Position numbers and translations under genes: made by a program
Part shown: piece by piece, positions 5,756-13,157 of the stretch
How the letters are laid out: each line of letters begins with the position of its first letter
How positions within the stretch are numbered: position 1 is the first letter of the stretch
DNA from: Actinomycetes bacterium
GTDB taxonomy: Bacteria > Actinomycetota > Actinomycetes > Mycobacteriales > Micromonosporaceae
Direction: 5' to 3'
Assembly: GCA_021793335.1 (NCBI GenBank)
Contig: JAJYSW010000062.1
Span: forward strand, 1 to 14,095
Length of the DNA: 14,095 nt
The notes under the pieces: generated by a model
The model's input: only the letters and a program-made list of their open reading frames with translations
Databases searched by the model: none
What the model was told of the DNA's origin: nothing

Positions 5756-7000
5756 ATGAGCGCGAATCTGCCAGCACGCGCGAAATTCGCCACCGCACTG
5801 CTGCGGACCGCGGCAGCGCTGTCGCGAGCGACCGGGCGCGGCGACGGCTCCGTCATCGGCGGCCGTGTGGGGCTCGTGGTCGAGCCCCGGCTCCTGGAAC
5901 TGCTCGCGGACGGCCGCCACGTCGTCCTCATCTCCGGTACCAACGGCAAGACCACCACCACCCGCTTCACCACCGCGGCCATGGAGGCCATAGGGAAAGT
6001 GGCCACGAACTCCTTCGGGGCCAACATGCCCACCGGGCACACCACCGCGCTCGCCAAGGCGCCCCGGGCCGCCTACGCCGCCCTCGAGTGCGACGAGCAC
6101 TACCTCGGTCAGCTGCTGGACGCGGCGAATCCGAAGGTCGTCGCGTTGCTCAACCTCTCGCGCGACCAGCTCGACCGGGCCATGGAGGTGACCTCCCTCG
6201 CGGCGAAATGGCGGCAGATCCTTCAGGCCTCCGCGGGGCAGACGACCATCGTCGCCAACGCCGACGACCCGCTCATCGTCTGGGCGGCCTCGGTCTGCGA
6301 GCGCGTCGTGTGGGTCGCGGCCGGCCAGAGCTGGACCGCCGACTCGGCCATCTGCCCCAATTGCGGCAGTCACCTCGACCGCTTCGGCGAGTTCTGGCGG
6401 TGCACCAACTGCGGACTGAACCGGCCCTCTCCGCAGTGGTCGGTGGCCCAGACCGGCGAGGCCGTCGTCGGCCCCGACGGGCGACGCTACGAGCTGAACC
6501 TCCAGCTGCCGGGCCGGGTCAACCGCGCCAACGCCGCCACCGCGCTGGCCATCGCGAGCCTGTTCGGAGTCGAGCCGGCGCAGGCCGCGCCGCGGCTGTC
6601 CGAAGTGGCATCGGTGGCCGGGCGCTACGCGAAGGTCGAGCGCGACGGGCGGCGGCTGCGGCTGCTGCTGGCGAAGAACCCCGCCGGTTGGCTCGAATCC
6701 TTCGACATGATCGAGAAGGACCCGCCGGTGGTGCTCTCGCTCAACGCGCGCGAGGTGGACGGCTTCGACACCTCCTGGATCTACGACGTCGACTTCACCT
6801 CGCTGGTCGGACGCAAGGTCGTCGTCACCGGCGACCGGCGCACGGACCTGGCCGTCCGCTTGGAGGTCGACCGGGTCGACTTCCTCGTCGTCGACGACAT
6901 CAGGGCGGCGATCGCGGCCGTGGCCCCCGGCCCGGTCGAGGTCGTCGCGAACTACACGGCGTTCCAAGACATCAGGGCGGAGTTCAATCGTGTCAATTAG
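5756..7000 (+). CDS. murT: Lipid II isoglutaminyl synthase, MurT subunit
   Basis: MurT is the Mur-ligase-like subunit that uses ATP to activate the D-Glu carboxyl of lipid II; GatD supplies ammonia, giving D-isoglutamine in the stem peptide. The protein is 414 aa. Seen are the P-loop GTNGKTTTT (61-69), the Mur central domain with LLNLSRDQLDR (131-141), a zinc-ribbon insert with Cys200, Cys203, Cys216 and Cys219, and a C-terminal DUF1727-type domain with DGFDTSWIYDVDF (335-347), the region that contributes an Asp to the GatD active site in known complexes. The ATG at 5756 gives the family N-terminus and has GGAAAG 9 nt upstream. The frame stays open to an ATG at 5534 with GGAG upstream, which would add 74 low-complexity residues; this is considered unlikely. 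gatD overlaps its 3' end by 11 nt. Confidence 0.95.
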   Translation: MSANLPARAKFATALLRTAAALSRATGRGDGSVIGGRVGLVVEPRLLELLADGRHVVLISGTNGKTTTTRFTTAAMEAIGKVATNSFGANMPTGHTTALAKAPRAAYAALECDEHYLGQLLDAANPKVVALLNLSRDQLDRAMEVTSLAAKWRQILQASAGQTTIVANADDPLIVWAASVCERVVWVAAGQSWTADSAICPNCGSHLDRFGEFWRCTNCGLNRPSPQWSVAQTGEAVVGPDGRRYELNLQLPGRVNRANAATALAIASLFGVEPAQAAPRLSEVASVAGRYAKVERDGRRLRLLLAKNPAGWLESFDMIEKDPPVVLSLNAREVDGFDTSWIYDVDFTSLVGRKVVVTGDRRTDLAVRLEVDRVDFLVVDDIRAAIAAVAPGPVEVVANYTAFQDIRAEFNRVN

Positions 7001-7709
7001 CACCCTGCGCATCGTCTGGCTCTACCCCGATCTCCTCTCGACCTATGGCGACCGGGGCAACCTGCTGGTGCTGGCCCACCGCGCCCGCGCCCGCGGCATC
7101 GAGGTCGAGCCGATGCAGATCCGCTCGGACCAGCACATCCCGTACGGCGCCGACATCTACCTCATCGGCGGCGGCGAGGACGGTCCGCAGGCGGTGGCGG
7201 CCGAGCGGCTGCTCGACGACGGCGCGCTCGGCAAGGCCGCCGAGGCCGGGAAGACGATCATGGCGGTCTGCGCGGGCTACCAGCTGTTGGGCGAGTCGTT
7301 CTACGCCAACGGCCGCTGCTACGCCGGGCTGGGCATCCTCGATCTGCGCTCGGACCGGGGCGAGAACCGCGCGGTCGGCGAGTTCACCGGCGAGGGCTCG
7401 CCGGTACTGGGCATCGGCCAGATCACCGGCTTCGAGAACCACAGCGGCCGCACTCGGCTCGGTGAAGCCGTGCAGCCGCTGGCCCGCGTGGGTGCCGGGG
7501 TCGGCAACGACGGCGCCACCGAGGGCGCCTGGGCCGGGCACGTCGTCGGCACCTACATGCACGGTCCGGCGCTGGCGCGCAACCCGAGACTGGCCGACCT
7601 GCTGCTGGCATGGGCGATGGGCGTCAGCCCGGACACCTTGGCGCCGATCGACGACACCTGGCCCGAGCGACTGCGAGCGGAGCGGTTCGCGGCGCTCGCC
7701 CCCGAGTGA
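6990..7709 (+). CDS. gatD: Lipid II isoglutaminyl synthase, glutaminase subunit GatD
   Basis: GatD is a class I (CobB/CobQ-like) glutamine amidotransferase that hydrolyses glutamine and passes ammonia to MurT for amidation of lipid II at D-Glu. The protein is 239 aa, the normal size. It starts with the family pattern LYPDLLSTYGDRGN (11-24), has the oxyanion-type IGGGEDGPQ (59-67), the nucleophile elbow with Cys94 in AVCAGYQLLG, and the catalytic His191 in GTYMHGP. No acidic triad partner is expected in GatD itself, since MurT supplies it in known structures. The start is GTG at 6990, inside the end of murT, preceded by GGGCGGAG about 8 nt upstream. The overlap fits a fixed 1:1 complex made by coupled translation. 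Confidence 0.95.
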   Translation: MSISTLRIVWLYPDLLSTYGDRGNLLVLAHRARARGIEVEPMQIRSDQHIPYGADIYLIGGGEDGPQAVAAERLLDDGALGKAAEAGKTIMAVCAGYQLLGESFYANGRCYAGLGILDLRSDRGENRAVGEFTGEGSPVLGIGQITGFENHSGRTRLGEAVQPLARVGAGVGNDGATEGAWAGHVVGTYMHGPALARNPRLADLLLAWAMGVSPDTLAPIDDTWPERLRAERFAALAPE

Positions 7710-7758
7710 GCAACCTGCGTCGCACTGGGCGGGAACCGGTGGGCGATCGCGCCGAATC

Positions 7759-7785
7759 AAGTTAGTTTTGCCAGGCAACTAACTT
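7759..7785 (+). promoter_or_regulatory. Inverted-repeat operator candidate ahead of the GH42 gene
   Basis: AAGTTAGTT (7759-7767) and AACTAACTT (7777-7785) form a perfect 9-bp dyad around a 9-bp centre; the centre overlaps a second dyad, TTGCC-a-GGCAA (7768-7778). The stretch stands out as AT-rich in a GC-rich gap. Its right arm contains TAACTT (7780-7785), a TANNNT -10 box, so a bound repressor would cover the promoter. The GH42 ribosome binding site GAGAGG follows at 7798. The dyad size suits a dimeric helix-turn-helix repressor (LacI, MarR or TetR type); none is encoded in the window. Confidence 0.65.
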
Positions 7786-7811
7786 CCCGCTTCTGTTGAG
7801 AGGACATCCTC

Positions 7812-9725
7812 ATGCACTGGCCCAAAGGCGTCGACGGACTCTGCTACGGCGGCGACTACAACCCCGAGCAGTGGCCCGAGGAAGTGTGGGACGACGACGT
7901 CGCACTCATGCGCGAGGCCGGCGTCAACCTCGTCAACGTCGGCGTCTTCTCCTGGTCCCGACTCGAACCCAGAGAAGGCGAATACGACTTCGGCTGGCTC
8001 GACCGCGTCCTCGACAAACTCCACGCGGGCGGCATCGGCGTCAACCTCGCCACCCCGACCGCGTCCCCGCCTCCGTGGTTCACCCTCGCCTACCCCGACG
8101 CCCTCAACACGCGCCCCGACGGCACACTCCAGGTCCACGGCTCACGCGATACCTACGACGTCCACGCCCCGGCCTACCGCGAGGCCGGCCTGAGAATCGC
8201 GGGGAAACTCGCCGAACGCTACGGCGAGCACCCGGCCCTGGCCATGTGGCACGTGCACAACGAATACGGCACCACCAGCCACTCCGCACACGCCGAACGG
8301 GCCTTCCGCCTCTGGCTCCAGCAGAAATACGGCACCCTGGAGGCCCTGAACCAGGCGTGGTGGGGCTCCTTCTGGTCCCAGGCGTACTCCGAGTGGGACC
8401 AGATCCTCGCCCCCCGCGCCACCCAGTACCTCACCAACCCCGCCCTCGAACTCGACTTCAAGCGCTTCACCTCCGACGCCCTGCTCGACCACTACCGCGA
8501 ACAGCGCGACCTCCTGCGAGCGGCCAACCCCGAGGTCCCCATCACCACGAACTACGTGTTCGGGCCCTGGGTCCCGGTCGACCAGTGGCGGTGGTCGAAC
8601 GAAGTCGATCTGGTCAGCTTCGACTCCTATCCTTCTGCCGCCGACGAGACCGCCGAGCGGCAGAGCGCCTTCCACGCCGACCTGGCCCGCTCCTGGGCCG
8701 GAGGCGAGCCCTGGCTGCTCATGGAACAGGCCGCCGGCGGCATCCACACCCGCGACGGGGCGATCGCCAAGAGCCCGGGCCGCATGGCCCGCCACTCGAT
8801 GATCCACATCAGCCGCGGCTCCAAGGGCGCGCTGTTCTTCCAGTGGCGCTCGGGGCTCGGCGGCGCCGAGCAGTGGCACTCGGCGCTCGTCCCCCACGCC
8901 GGCGCGGACACCCGCACCTTCCGCGAGGTCGTCGAATTCGGCCGGGCGCTCCCGAGCGCCGCCGCGGCATGGGACGCCCCCGTCAAGGCCGATGTCGCGA
9001 TCCTGTGGAGCCCCGATTCCTGGTGGGCCACGGGCGGTCACGCCTCGCTCCCGGCCCCGATCGACTACCTCGAGAACGTCGCCCAGATCCACCGGGTGCT
9101 GCGCGACCGCGGCGTGACCGTCGACTTCGTCGCCCCCGAAGGCGAACTCGATGGCTACGCCACCGTGATCGCCCCGTCCACGTACGTGCTGAGCAAGGCC
9201 GCCGCCGAGAACCTCCGCTGGTTCACCGCCGGCGGGGGCCGACTGGTCGCCTCCTACTTCACCGGCGCCGTCGACGAGCACTGCCAGATCTGGCCGGGCG
9301 GATTCCTCGGCGGGCTCACCGACCTGTTCGGCATCCGCGTCCTCGAACACCTCCCCCAACCCGTGGGCGAGCTGCGGGCGCTGTGGAACTTCGGCGCCGC
9401 CGAGCGCTTCTGCGAACTGGTCGAACTGCGCGGCGCGCAGTGCGTCACCCAGTACGCCACGGGCGATATCATCGAGAACCAGCCGGCGGTCACCGTCAAC
9501 CCCTTCGGGGAGGGCGAGGCGTGGTACATCTCGTGCAAACTCGTCGACGAGGCGTGGGACCGCCTGTTCGAGGCCCTCGAACTGGACGGCCCCGGCTTGC
9601 CCGGCGTCGACGTCGTCGACCGGGGCCCGTGGCGCTTCATCATCAACCACACCGACACCGACGCGCATGTGGGCCGCCTCGTCGTCCCGGCGGGGGCATG
9701 GACGGTCGACGAACGGATCGAATAG
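7812..9725 (+). CDS. Beta-galactosidase, glycoside hydrolase family 42
   Basis: GH42 enzymes are retaining beta-galactosidases, often acting inside the cell on galactosides from plant or host glycans. The protein is 637 aa, within the usual GH42 range, and has no signal peptide. The N-terminal TIM barrel opens with YGGDYNPEQWP (12-22). The acid/base residue is Glu151 in HVHNEYG and the nucleophile is Glu305 in LLMEQ; FFQWRSGLGGAEQWHSALVPHAG (in 342-364) is the conserved barrel end. The trimerisation-type domain (about 390-575) and a short beta C-terminal domain follow. The ATG at 7812 has GAGAGG 8 nt upstream. It follows gatD after a 102-nt gap with an operator-like dyad, so it is probably separately regulated. 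No sugar transporter is adjacent; the next gene is a drug-exporter-type MFS protein. The substrate is not determinable from sequence alone. Confidence 0.93.
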   Translation: MHWPKGVDGLCYGGDYNPEQWPEEVWDDDVALMREAGVNLVNVGVFSWSRLEPREGEYDFGWLDRVLDKLHAGGIGVNLATPTASPPPWFTLAYPDALNTRPDGTLQVHGSRDTYDVHAPAYREAGLRIAGKLAERYGEHPALAMWHVHNEYGTTSHSAHAERAFRLWLQQKYGTLEALNQAWWGSFWSQAYSEWDQILAPRATQYLTNPALELDFKRFTSDALLDHYREQRDLLRAANPEVPITTNYVFGPWVPVDQWRWSNEVDLVSFDSYPSAADETAERQSAFHADLARSWAGGEPWLLMEQAAGGIHTRDGAIAKSPGRMARHSMIHISRGSKGALFFQWRSGLGGAEQWHSALVPHAGADTRTFREVVEFGRALPSAAAAWDAPVKADVAILWSPDSWWATGGHASLPAPIDYLENVAQIHRVLRDRGVTVDFVAPEGELDGYATVIAPSTYVLSKAAAENLRWFTAGGGRLVASYFTGAVDEHCQIWPGGFLGGLTDLFGIRVLEHLPQPVGELRALWNFGAAERFCELVELRGAQCVTQYATGDIIENQPAVTVNPFGEGEAWYISCKLVDEAWDRLFEALELDGPGLPGVDVVDRGPWRFIINHTDTDAHVGRLVVPAGAWTVDERIE

Positions 9726-9757
9726 CGGTTTCGGCTCCCCGTACACGTATCGCGCCA

Positions 9758-9763
9758 TACGCT
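9758..9763 (+). promoter_or_regulatory. Candidate -10 box for leaderless transcription of the MFS gene
   Basis: TACGCT (TANNNT) ends 7 nt before the ATG at 9771, so transcription would start at or next to the start codon. No Shine-Dalgarno is visible in the 20 nt before the ATG (CGCGCCATACGCTCGCCTCT). Leaderless mRNAs are common in Actinobacteria. The -35 (around TTTCGG, 9729-9734) is weak. Confidence 0.35.
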
Positions 9764-9770
9764 CGCCTCT

Positions 9771-11381
9771 ATGGGTGAGGACGCGAGGCCGCCCGGCCGC
9801 ACGCTGAGCCGCCGAGAGCTGTTCACGCTCTTCGGCGCGCTCATGCTCGCGATGCTGCTGGCCTCGCTGGACCAGACGATCGTGGGCACGGCCCTGCCCA
9901 CGATCGTCGGCGACCTGCAGGGCATGAGCGACTACACGTGGGTCGTGACCGCCTATCTCATCGCCACCACCGCCTCGACCCCCCTGTACGGCAAGATGAG
10001 CGACCTGTACGGCAGACGGCCGATCATCCTGCTCGCGATCACGGTGTTCCTGCTGGCCTCGGCACTGGCCGGCCTGGCTCAGAACATGCTCCAGCTGGTG
10101 CTCTTCCGCGGCCTCCAGGGACTGGGCGCGGGCGGGCTGATGACCCTGGCGTTCACCATCGTCTCCGATGTGCTGCCGCCGCGCGAGCGAGGCAAGTACC
10201 AAGGCCTGTTCGGCGGCGTGTTCGCGATCTCGTCGGTGGCCGGGCCGGTCCTCGGCGGATGGCTGGCCGAAGTGGACTGGCGTTGGATCTTCTACATCAA
10301 CCTGCCGACCGGCCTGGCCGCCCTCATCGCGGTCGACCTCGTGCTGCGCCGCCACCACATCCCCACGCGCCGCCACAAGATCGACTATCTCGGCGCGGCC
10401 TGCCTCGTCCCGGCCGTGGTCTGCCTGCTGCTGGGCACCACCTGGGGCGGGCAGACGTACGCGTGGACCTCCGGCGTGATCATCGGCCTGTTCACCGCCG
10501 CCGCGATCCTGGGGGTCCTGTTCCTGTACGTGGAGACGCGAGCCGAGGAGCCGATCCTGCCGCTGCGGATGTTCCGCCACGGCACGTTCGGACTCGCGGC
10601 CGCGATCGCGCTCGTCTTCGGCGTCGCGATGTTCTCCGGGATCGTCTACATCCCTCTGTTCTTCCAAATGGTGCGCGGCTATTCGCCGACGCACTCGGGC
10701 CTGCTCATGCTGCCGATGATGGGCGGGATGCTGGTGACGTCGATCTCGTCGGGGTTCATCATCTCGCGGATCGGGCGGTATAAGTGGTTCCTGGTGGCCG
10801 GGTCCGTCGTCATCACCGCCGGGCTGACCTTGTTCACGCAGCTGCACCTGGACACGCCGCTGTGGGTGAGCGGGGGCTACATGCTCGTCCTGGGCTCCGG
10901 TATGGGCATGTTCATGCAGCCGCTGGTGCTCGCCATGCAGAACATCGTCTCGATCGACGACCTGGGCGCGGGGACCTCGACCAATAACTTCGCCCGGTCG
11001 CTCGGCGGGGCCATCGGCACCGCGGTACTCGGCGCGGTCATGAACAACCGGCTCGACCACGAGCTGCGGGAGCACCTGCCCGGTGCGGTCGCCCAGCTGG
11101 ACCCCGAGCGGACGCAGGGCTTCGACGACGCCGACCTGTCGAACGTGATCGAGTCGCCGACGGTGGTGCAGCACCTGCCCGAGCCGGTCAAGGAAGTAGT
11201 GCAGCTCGCCTTCACCGACGGCCTGGACATGGTGTTCGCGGTGGCCGCCGCGATCGCGTCCCTCTCGATAGTGATGACACTGTTCCTACCGAATCTGGAA
11301 CTGCGCGGCGCCCCGCCCGACGGCTCCCACGACGATCCCGCCGCGAAGGCCGACGAGATCAGATCCGAGACCTCGCCTTGA
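9771..11381 (+). CDS. MFS drug exporter, DHA2 family (14 TM)
   Basis: This is a proton-driven multidrug efflux protein of the DHA2 (EmrB/QacA-like) branch, 536 aa, with about 14 hydrophobic segments between residues 17 and 505. Family motifs seen: LDQTIVGTALPTI (33-45, motif D1), GKMSDLYGRRP (74-84, motif A), an R-G-L-Q-G-GAGG stretch in TM4 (113-122), GPVLGGWL (158-165, the antiporter motif C) and WRWIFYINLP (170-179). A soluble stretch (about 427-477) precedes the last segment and the tail is hydrophilic. The ATG at 9771 places motif D1 in TM1 as expected. It lies 45 nt after the GH42 stop with no clear Shine-Dalgarno, and 31 nt before the NAD(P)-binding gene, with which it may share a transcript. 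No regulator sits next to it. The substrate cannot be predicted. Confidence 0.92.
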   Translation: MGEDARPPGRTLSRRELFTLFGALMLAMLLASLDQTIVGTALPTIVGDLQGMSDYTWVVTAYLIATTASTPLYGKMSDLYGRRPIILLAITVFLLASALAGLAQNMLQLVLFRGLQGLGAGGLMTLAFTIVSDVLPPRERGKYQGLFGGVFAISSVAGPVLGGWLAEVDWRWIFYINLPTGLAALIAVDLVLRRHHIPTRRHKIDYLGAACLVPAVVCLLLGTTWGGQTYAWTSGVIIGLFTAAAILGVLFLYVETRAEEPILPLRMFRHGTFGLAAAIALVFGVAMFSGIVYIPLFFQMVRGYSPTHSGLLMLPMMGGMLVTSISSGFIISRIGRYKWFLVAGSVVITAGLTLFTQLHLDTPLWVSGGYMLVLGSGMGMFMQPLVLAMQNIVSIDDLGAGTSTNNFARSLGGAIGTAVLGAVMNNRLDHELREHLPGAVAQLDPERTQGFDDADLSNVIESPTVVQHLPEPVKEVVQLAFTDGLDMVFAVAAAIASLSIVMTLFLPNLELRGAPPDGSHDDPAAKADEIRSETSP

Positions 11382-11412
11382 GCGCGGCGAGCGCCGAATA
11401 TGAGGAGAAGGC

Positions 11413-12027
11413 ATGAAGTTGCTCGTCATAGGTTCGGGGAAGATGGCCCGCGCCATCGGCTCCCGCGCGCTCGCCGGGGGCCACCGGGTGCGCATCGCCG
11501 ACCGCGAAGCGTCCAAAGCGGTGTCGCTGGCCGCCGACCTCGGCGCCGGTTCCACCGGCGAAGCACTCGAGGAGATCGGTGACGCGGACGTGGTGGTCCT
11601 GGCGACGCCCTACCGGGGAAGCCTCGAAATCGCGCGCGAGTGGTCGGACCGGCTGAGCGGGAAGATCCTGATCGACATCTCCAACCCGGTGGACTTCACC
11701 ACGCTCGACGGGCTGGTCACGCCGCCCGGCTCCTCGGCGGCGGAGCAGATCGCCGAGGCCGCTCCGGCCGCCTCGGTCGTCAAGGCGTTCAACACCGTCT
11801 TCGCTGGCCGCCTCGCCGGTTCCGGGCCCCTCGACGTGTTCATCGCCGGAGACGACGAGCGGGCCTGCACGACCGTGGCCACCCTGTGCGAGGACGGCGA
11901 CCTGCGTCCCATCAGCGTCGGCGGACTCGGACACGCCGGCGCGCTCGAATCCTTCCAGCTGCTGCACATGAAGATCCAAGACCAGATCGACGGGGACTGG
12001 ATGACGGCCATCACCTTCGAACGATGA
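11413..12027 (+). CDS. NAD(P)-binding protein, F420-dependent NADP reductase family
   Basis: This is a 204-aa single-domain Rossmann protein of the family that includes F420:NADP oxidoreductase and short NAD(P)-binding homologues. The dinucleotide fold starts at LLVIGSGKMARAIG (3-16), a GxGxM variant of the usual glycine-rich loop. ADREASK (34-40) sits at the cofactor-selecting turn, VVVLATPY (60-67) and ILIDISNPVDF (85-95) complete the fold, and the family's KAFNTVFA block lies at 119-126. F420 itself is typical of Actinobacteria, but homologues of this length often have no proven F420 activity, so the substrate is left open. A strong ribosome binding site (GAGGAG, 11402-11407) precedes the ATG at 11413 by 5 nt. 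It follows the MFS gene closely and ends convergent with the acVLRF1 gene. Confidence 0.8.
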   Translation: MKLLVIGSGKMARAIGSRALAGGHRVRIADREASKAVSLAADLGAGSTGEALEEIGDADVVVLATPYRGSLEIAREWSDRLSGKILIDISNPVDFTTLDGLVTPPGSSAAEQIAEAAPAASVVKAFNTVFAGRLAGSGPLDVFIAGDDERACTTVATLCEDGDLRPISVGGLGHAGALESFQLLHMKIQDQIDGDWMTAITFER

Positions 12028-12037
12028 GGCGCGCCCT

Positions 12038-12058
12038 CCGATCCGCCCATCGGGGCGG
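12038..12058. terminator. Hairpin between convergent genes
   Basis: CCGCCC (12043-12048) pairs with GGGCGG (12053-12058) around a 4-nt loop; an alternative stem pairs CCGAT (12038-12042) with ATCGG (12049-12053). It lies in the 50-bp gap between two convergent stop codons, where a shared terminator is expected. There is no U-run on either side, so this is a weak call by classical criteria. Confidence 0.4.
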
Positions 12059-12077
12059 AGGCGAGGTCGACGGTCCG

Positions 12078-12734
12078 TCAATCGGGAAGATGGATATCGA
12101 AACCGATGGCCCGGTGAGCGGTCTGCTGTAGCAGACGCTGCCGAGGCTCGCCGATATCGCCAACATGGACTGTAGCGGAGAGATGCCGCAGGCGGGGATC
12201 GTCGAGGATCGCATCGACCGAACCTCCGGTCACCAGGGCGTCGAGGTCGGCGTTCGCGAGGACGGCCACCACCGATTCGGCGGCCCGCTTGCCCGCGGCC
12301 TTCGCCTGGCCTTCGCGCCTGCGGGCGAAACGCTGCTGGGACTGGCCTCCGGCCTTCGTCCGGCCCTGGACATAGGCGGTGCCGGTCTTGGAGACCTCGA
12401 TACGGCCGTCCACGACGATGCCGACCGAGTAAGCGCCCTTGCGTGCCAAGAGGACACCGAGGCGACGGGGTTCGAGGGCATGGTCGCGCAGACGCTCGGC
12501 CACTTCGGCGGGCCCGCCGGTCAGGAGCCATCCGGCGGGAATACCGGTGGCGAGCGCCCATCGGACGCTCGCCACCGGTCCGTCCTGCGATTCGATCGTC
12601 CAGGAATCATCCCGGGCCCGATGGGAGGCGATGCCGCCGTTGCGTCCGGCGAAGTTCGCGACCCATTTCGGGAGCCGTTCGGGCTCGACCTCGACGATCC
12701 GGCCGCCTCCGGGAGCGGAGCGTACCCTGGCCAC
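12078..12734 (-). CDS. acVLRF1-family peptidyl-tRNA hydrolase (Vms1-like release factor)
   Basis: This protein belongs to the actinobacterial Vms1-like release factor 1 group, eRF1-fold proteins related to eukaryotic Vms1/ANKZF1, which release nascent chains from peptidyl-tRNA on stalled ribosomes. The protein is 218 aa. The core motif GRTKAGGQSQQRFARRR (124-140) matches the family's GG-x-SQQR-ARRR pattern; Gln133 is the likely equivalent of the catalytic GxxQ glutamine. Before it lies RRLGVLLARKGAYSVGIVVDGRI (in 90-112), typical of the RNase H-like eRF1 domain 2 fold, and a basic helix follows. The start is GTG at 12734; an in-frame TGA lies four codons upstream, so no earlier start is possible. 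It follows the DUF59 gene after 40 nt on the same strand, so it is probably co-transcribed with the SUF genes. A direct functional link to Fe-S assembly is not implied. Confidence 0.85.
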   Translation of the reverse strand: MARVRSAPGGGRIVEVEPERLPKWVANFAGRNGGIASHRARDDSWTIESQDGPVASVRWALATGIPAGWLLTGGPAEVAERLRDHALEPRRLGVLLARKGAYSVGIVVDGRIEVSKTGTAYVQGRTKAGGQSQQRFARRREGQAKAAGKRAAESVVAVLANADLDALVTGGSVDAILDDPRLRHLSATVHVGDIGEPRQRLLQQTAHRAIGFDIHLPD

Positions 12735-12774
12735 GCCCGGAGGTCACCGCATTCGTTCTTCGAGCACGTGCCCC

Positions 12775-13113
12775 TCAAACATTGAAGCCCAATGCTCGCA
12801 GCTGCTCGCGGCCGTCATCGGTGATCTTGTCCGGGCCCCACGGCGGAATCCACACCCAGTTGATGCGGACATCGGAGACCAGGCCGCCTTCGGGCCCTCC
12901 GGTGAGCGCCGAGCGGGACTGGTCCTCGATGACGTCGGTCAGCGGACAGGCCGCCGAAGTCAGCGTCATATCGAGTGTGGCGACGTTCTCCTCGTCGACG
13001 TGCGCGCCGTAGACCAGGCCCAGGTCGACGACGTTGATGCCGAGTTCGGGGTCGACGACGTCCTTCATCGCTTCGATGATGTCGTCTTCTTTGGCCTTCG
13101 TGGTTTCTGTCAT
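12775..13113 (-). CDS. sufT: SUF-associated DUF59 protein (SufT/PaaD-like, MIP18 family)
   Basis: This is a 112-aa protein of the MIP18/DUF59 family that acts as an accessory Fe-S cluster maturation factor. The family signatures are DPELGINVVDLGLVY (21-35), the conserved cysteine Cys56 in TSAACPLTD (52-60), and the C-terminal block with WVWIPPWGPDKIT (86-98) that ends in REQLRALGF. It is the typical last member of actinobacterial suf operons (suf B-D-C-S-U-T order), and here it follows sufU after 44 nt on the same strand. The ATG at 13113 has GGAGGGG about 11 nt upstream. The name sufT rests on position and family; PaaD itself belongs to phenylacetate operons, which are absent here. Confidence 0.9.
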   Translation of the reverse strand: MTETTKAKEDDIIEAMKDVVDPELGINVVDLGLVYGAHVDEENVATLDMTLTSAACPLTDVIEDQSRSALTGGPEGGLVSDVRINWVWIPPWGPDKITDDGREQLRALGFNV

Positions 13114-13157
13114 TGAACGGTTCCCCCTCCAGGAGTCGGTACGGCGGCTCTACTCAT

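Noticed and set aside
5660..7012. 450-codon minus-strand frame opposite murT
   Set aside because: It is antisense to MurT, with Asp/Arg/Gly-rich shadow composition and no domain.
6088..7782. 564-codon plus-strand frame across murT and gatD
   Set aside because: It is a low-complexity Arg/Ala-rich shadow covering two well-supported genes in other frames.
7796..9778. 660-codon plus-strand frame over the GH42 gene
   Set aside because: The product is an Arg/Pro-rich shadow in a different frame from the GH42 protein, which carries all catalytic motifs.
8142..11174. 1010-codon open frame on the minus strand
   Set aside because: It lies antisense to the GH42 and MFS genes, both with clear family motifs. 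Its product is rich in Arg, Gly, Asp, His and Gln with no recognisable domain, as expected from the complement of GC-biased codons.
11359..12561. 400-codon minus-strand frame
   Set aside because: It runs antisense to the F420-reductase-family gene and out of frame through the acVLRF1 gene; there is no family match by eye.
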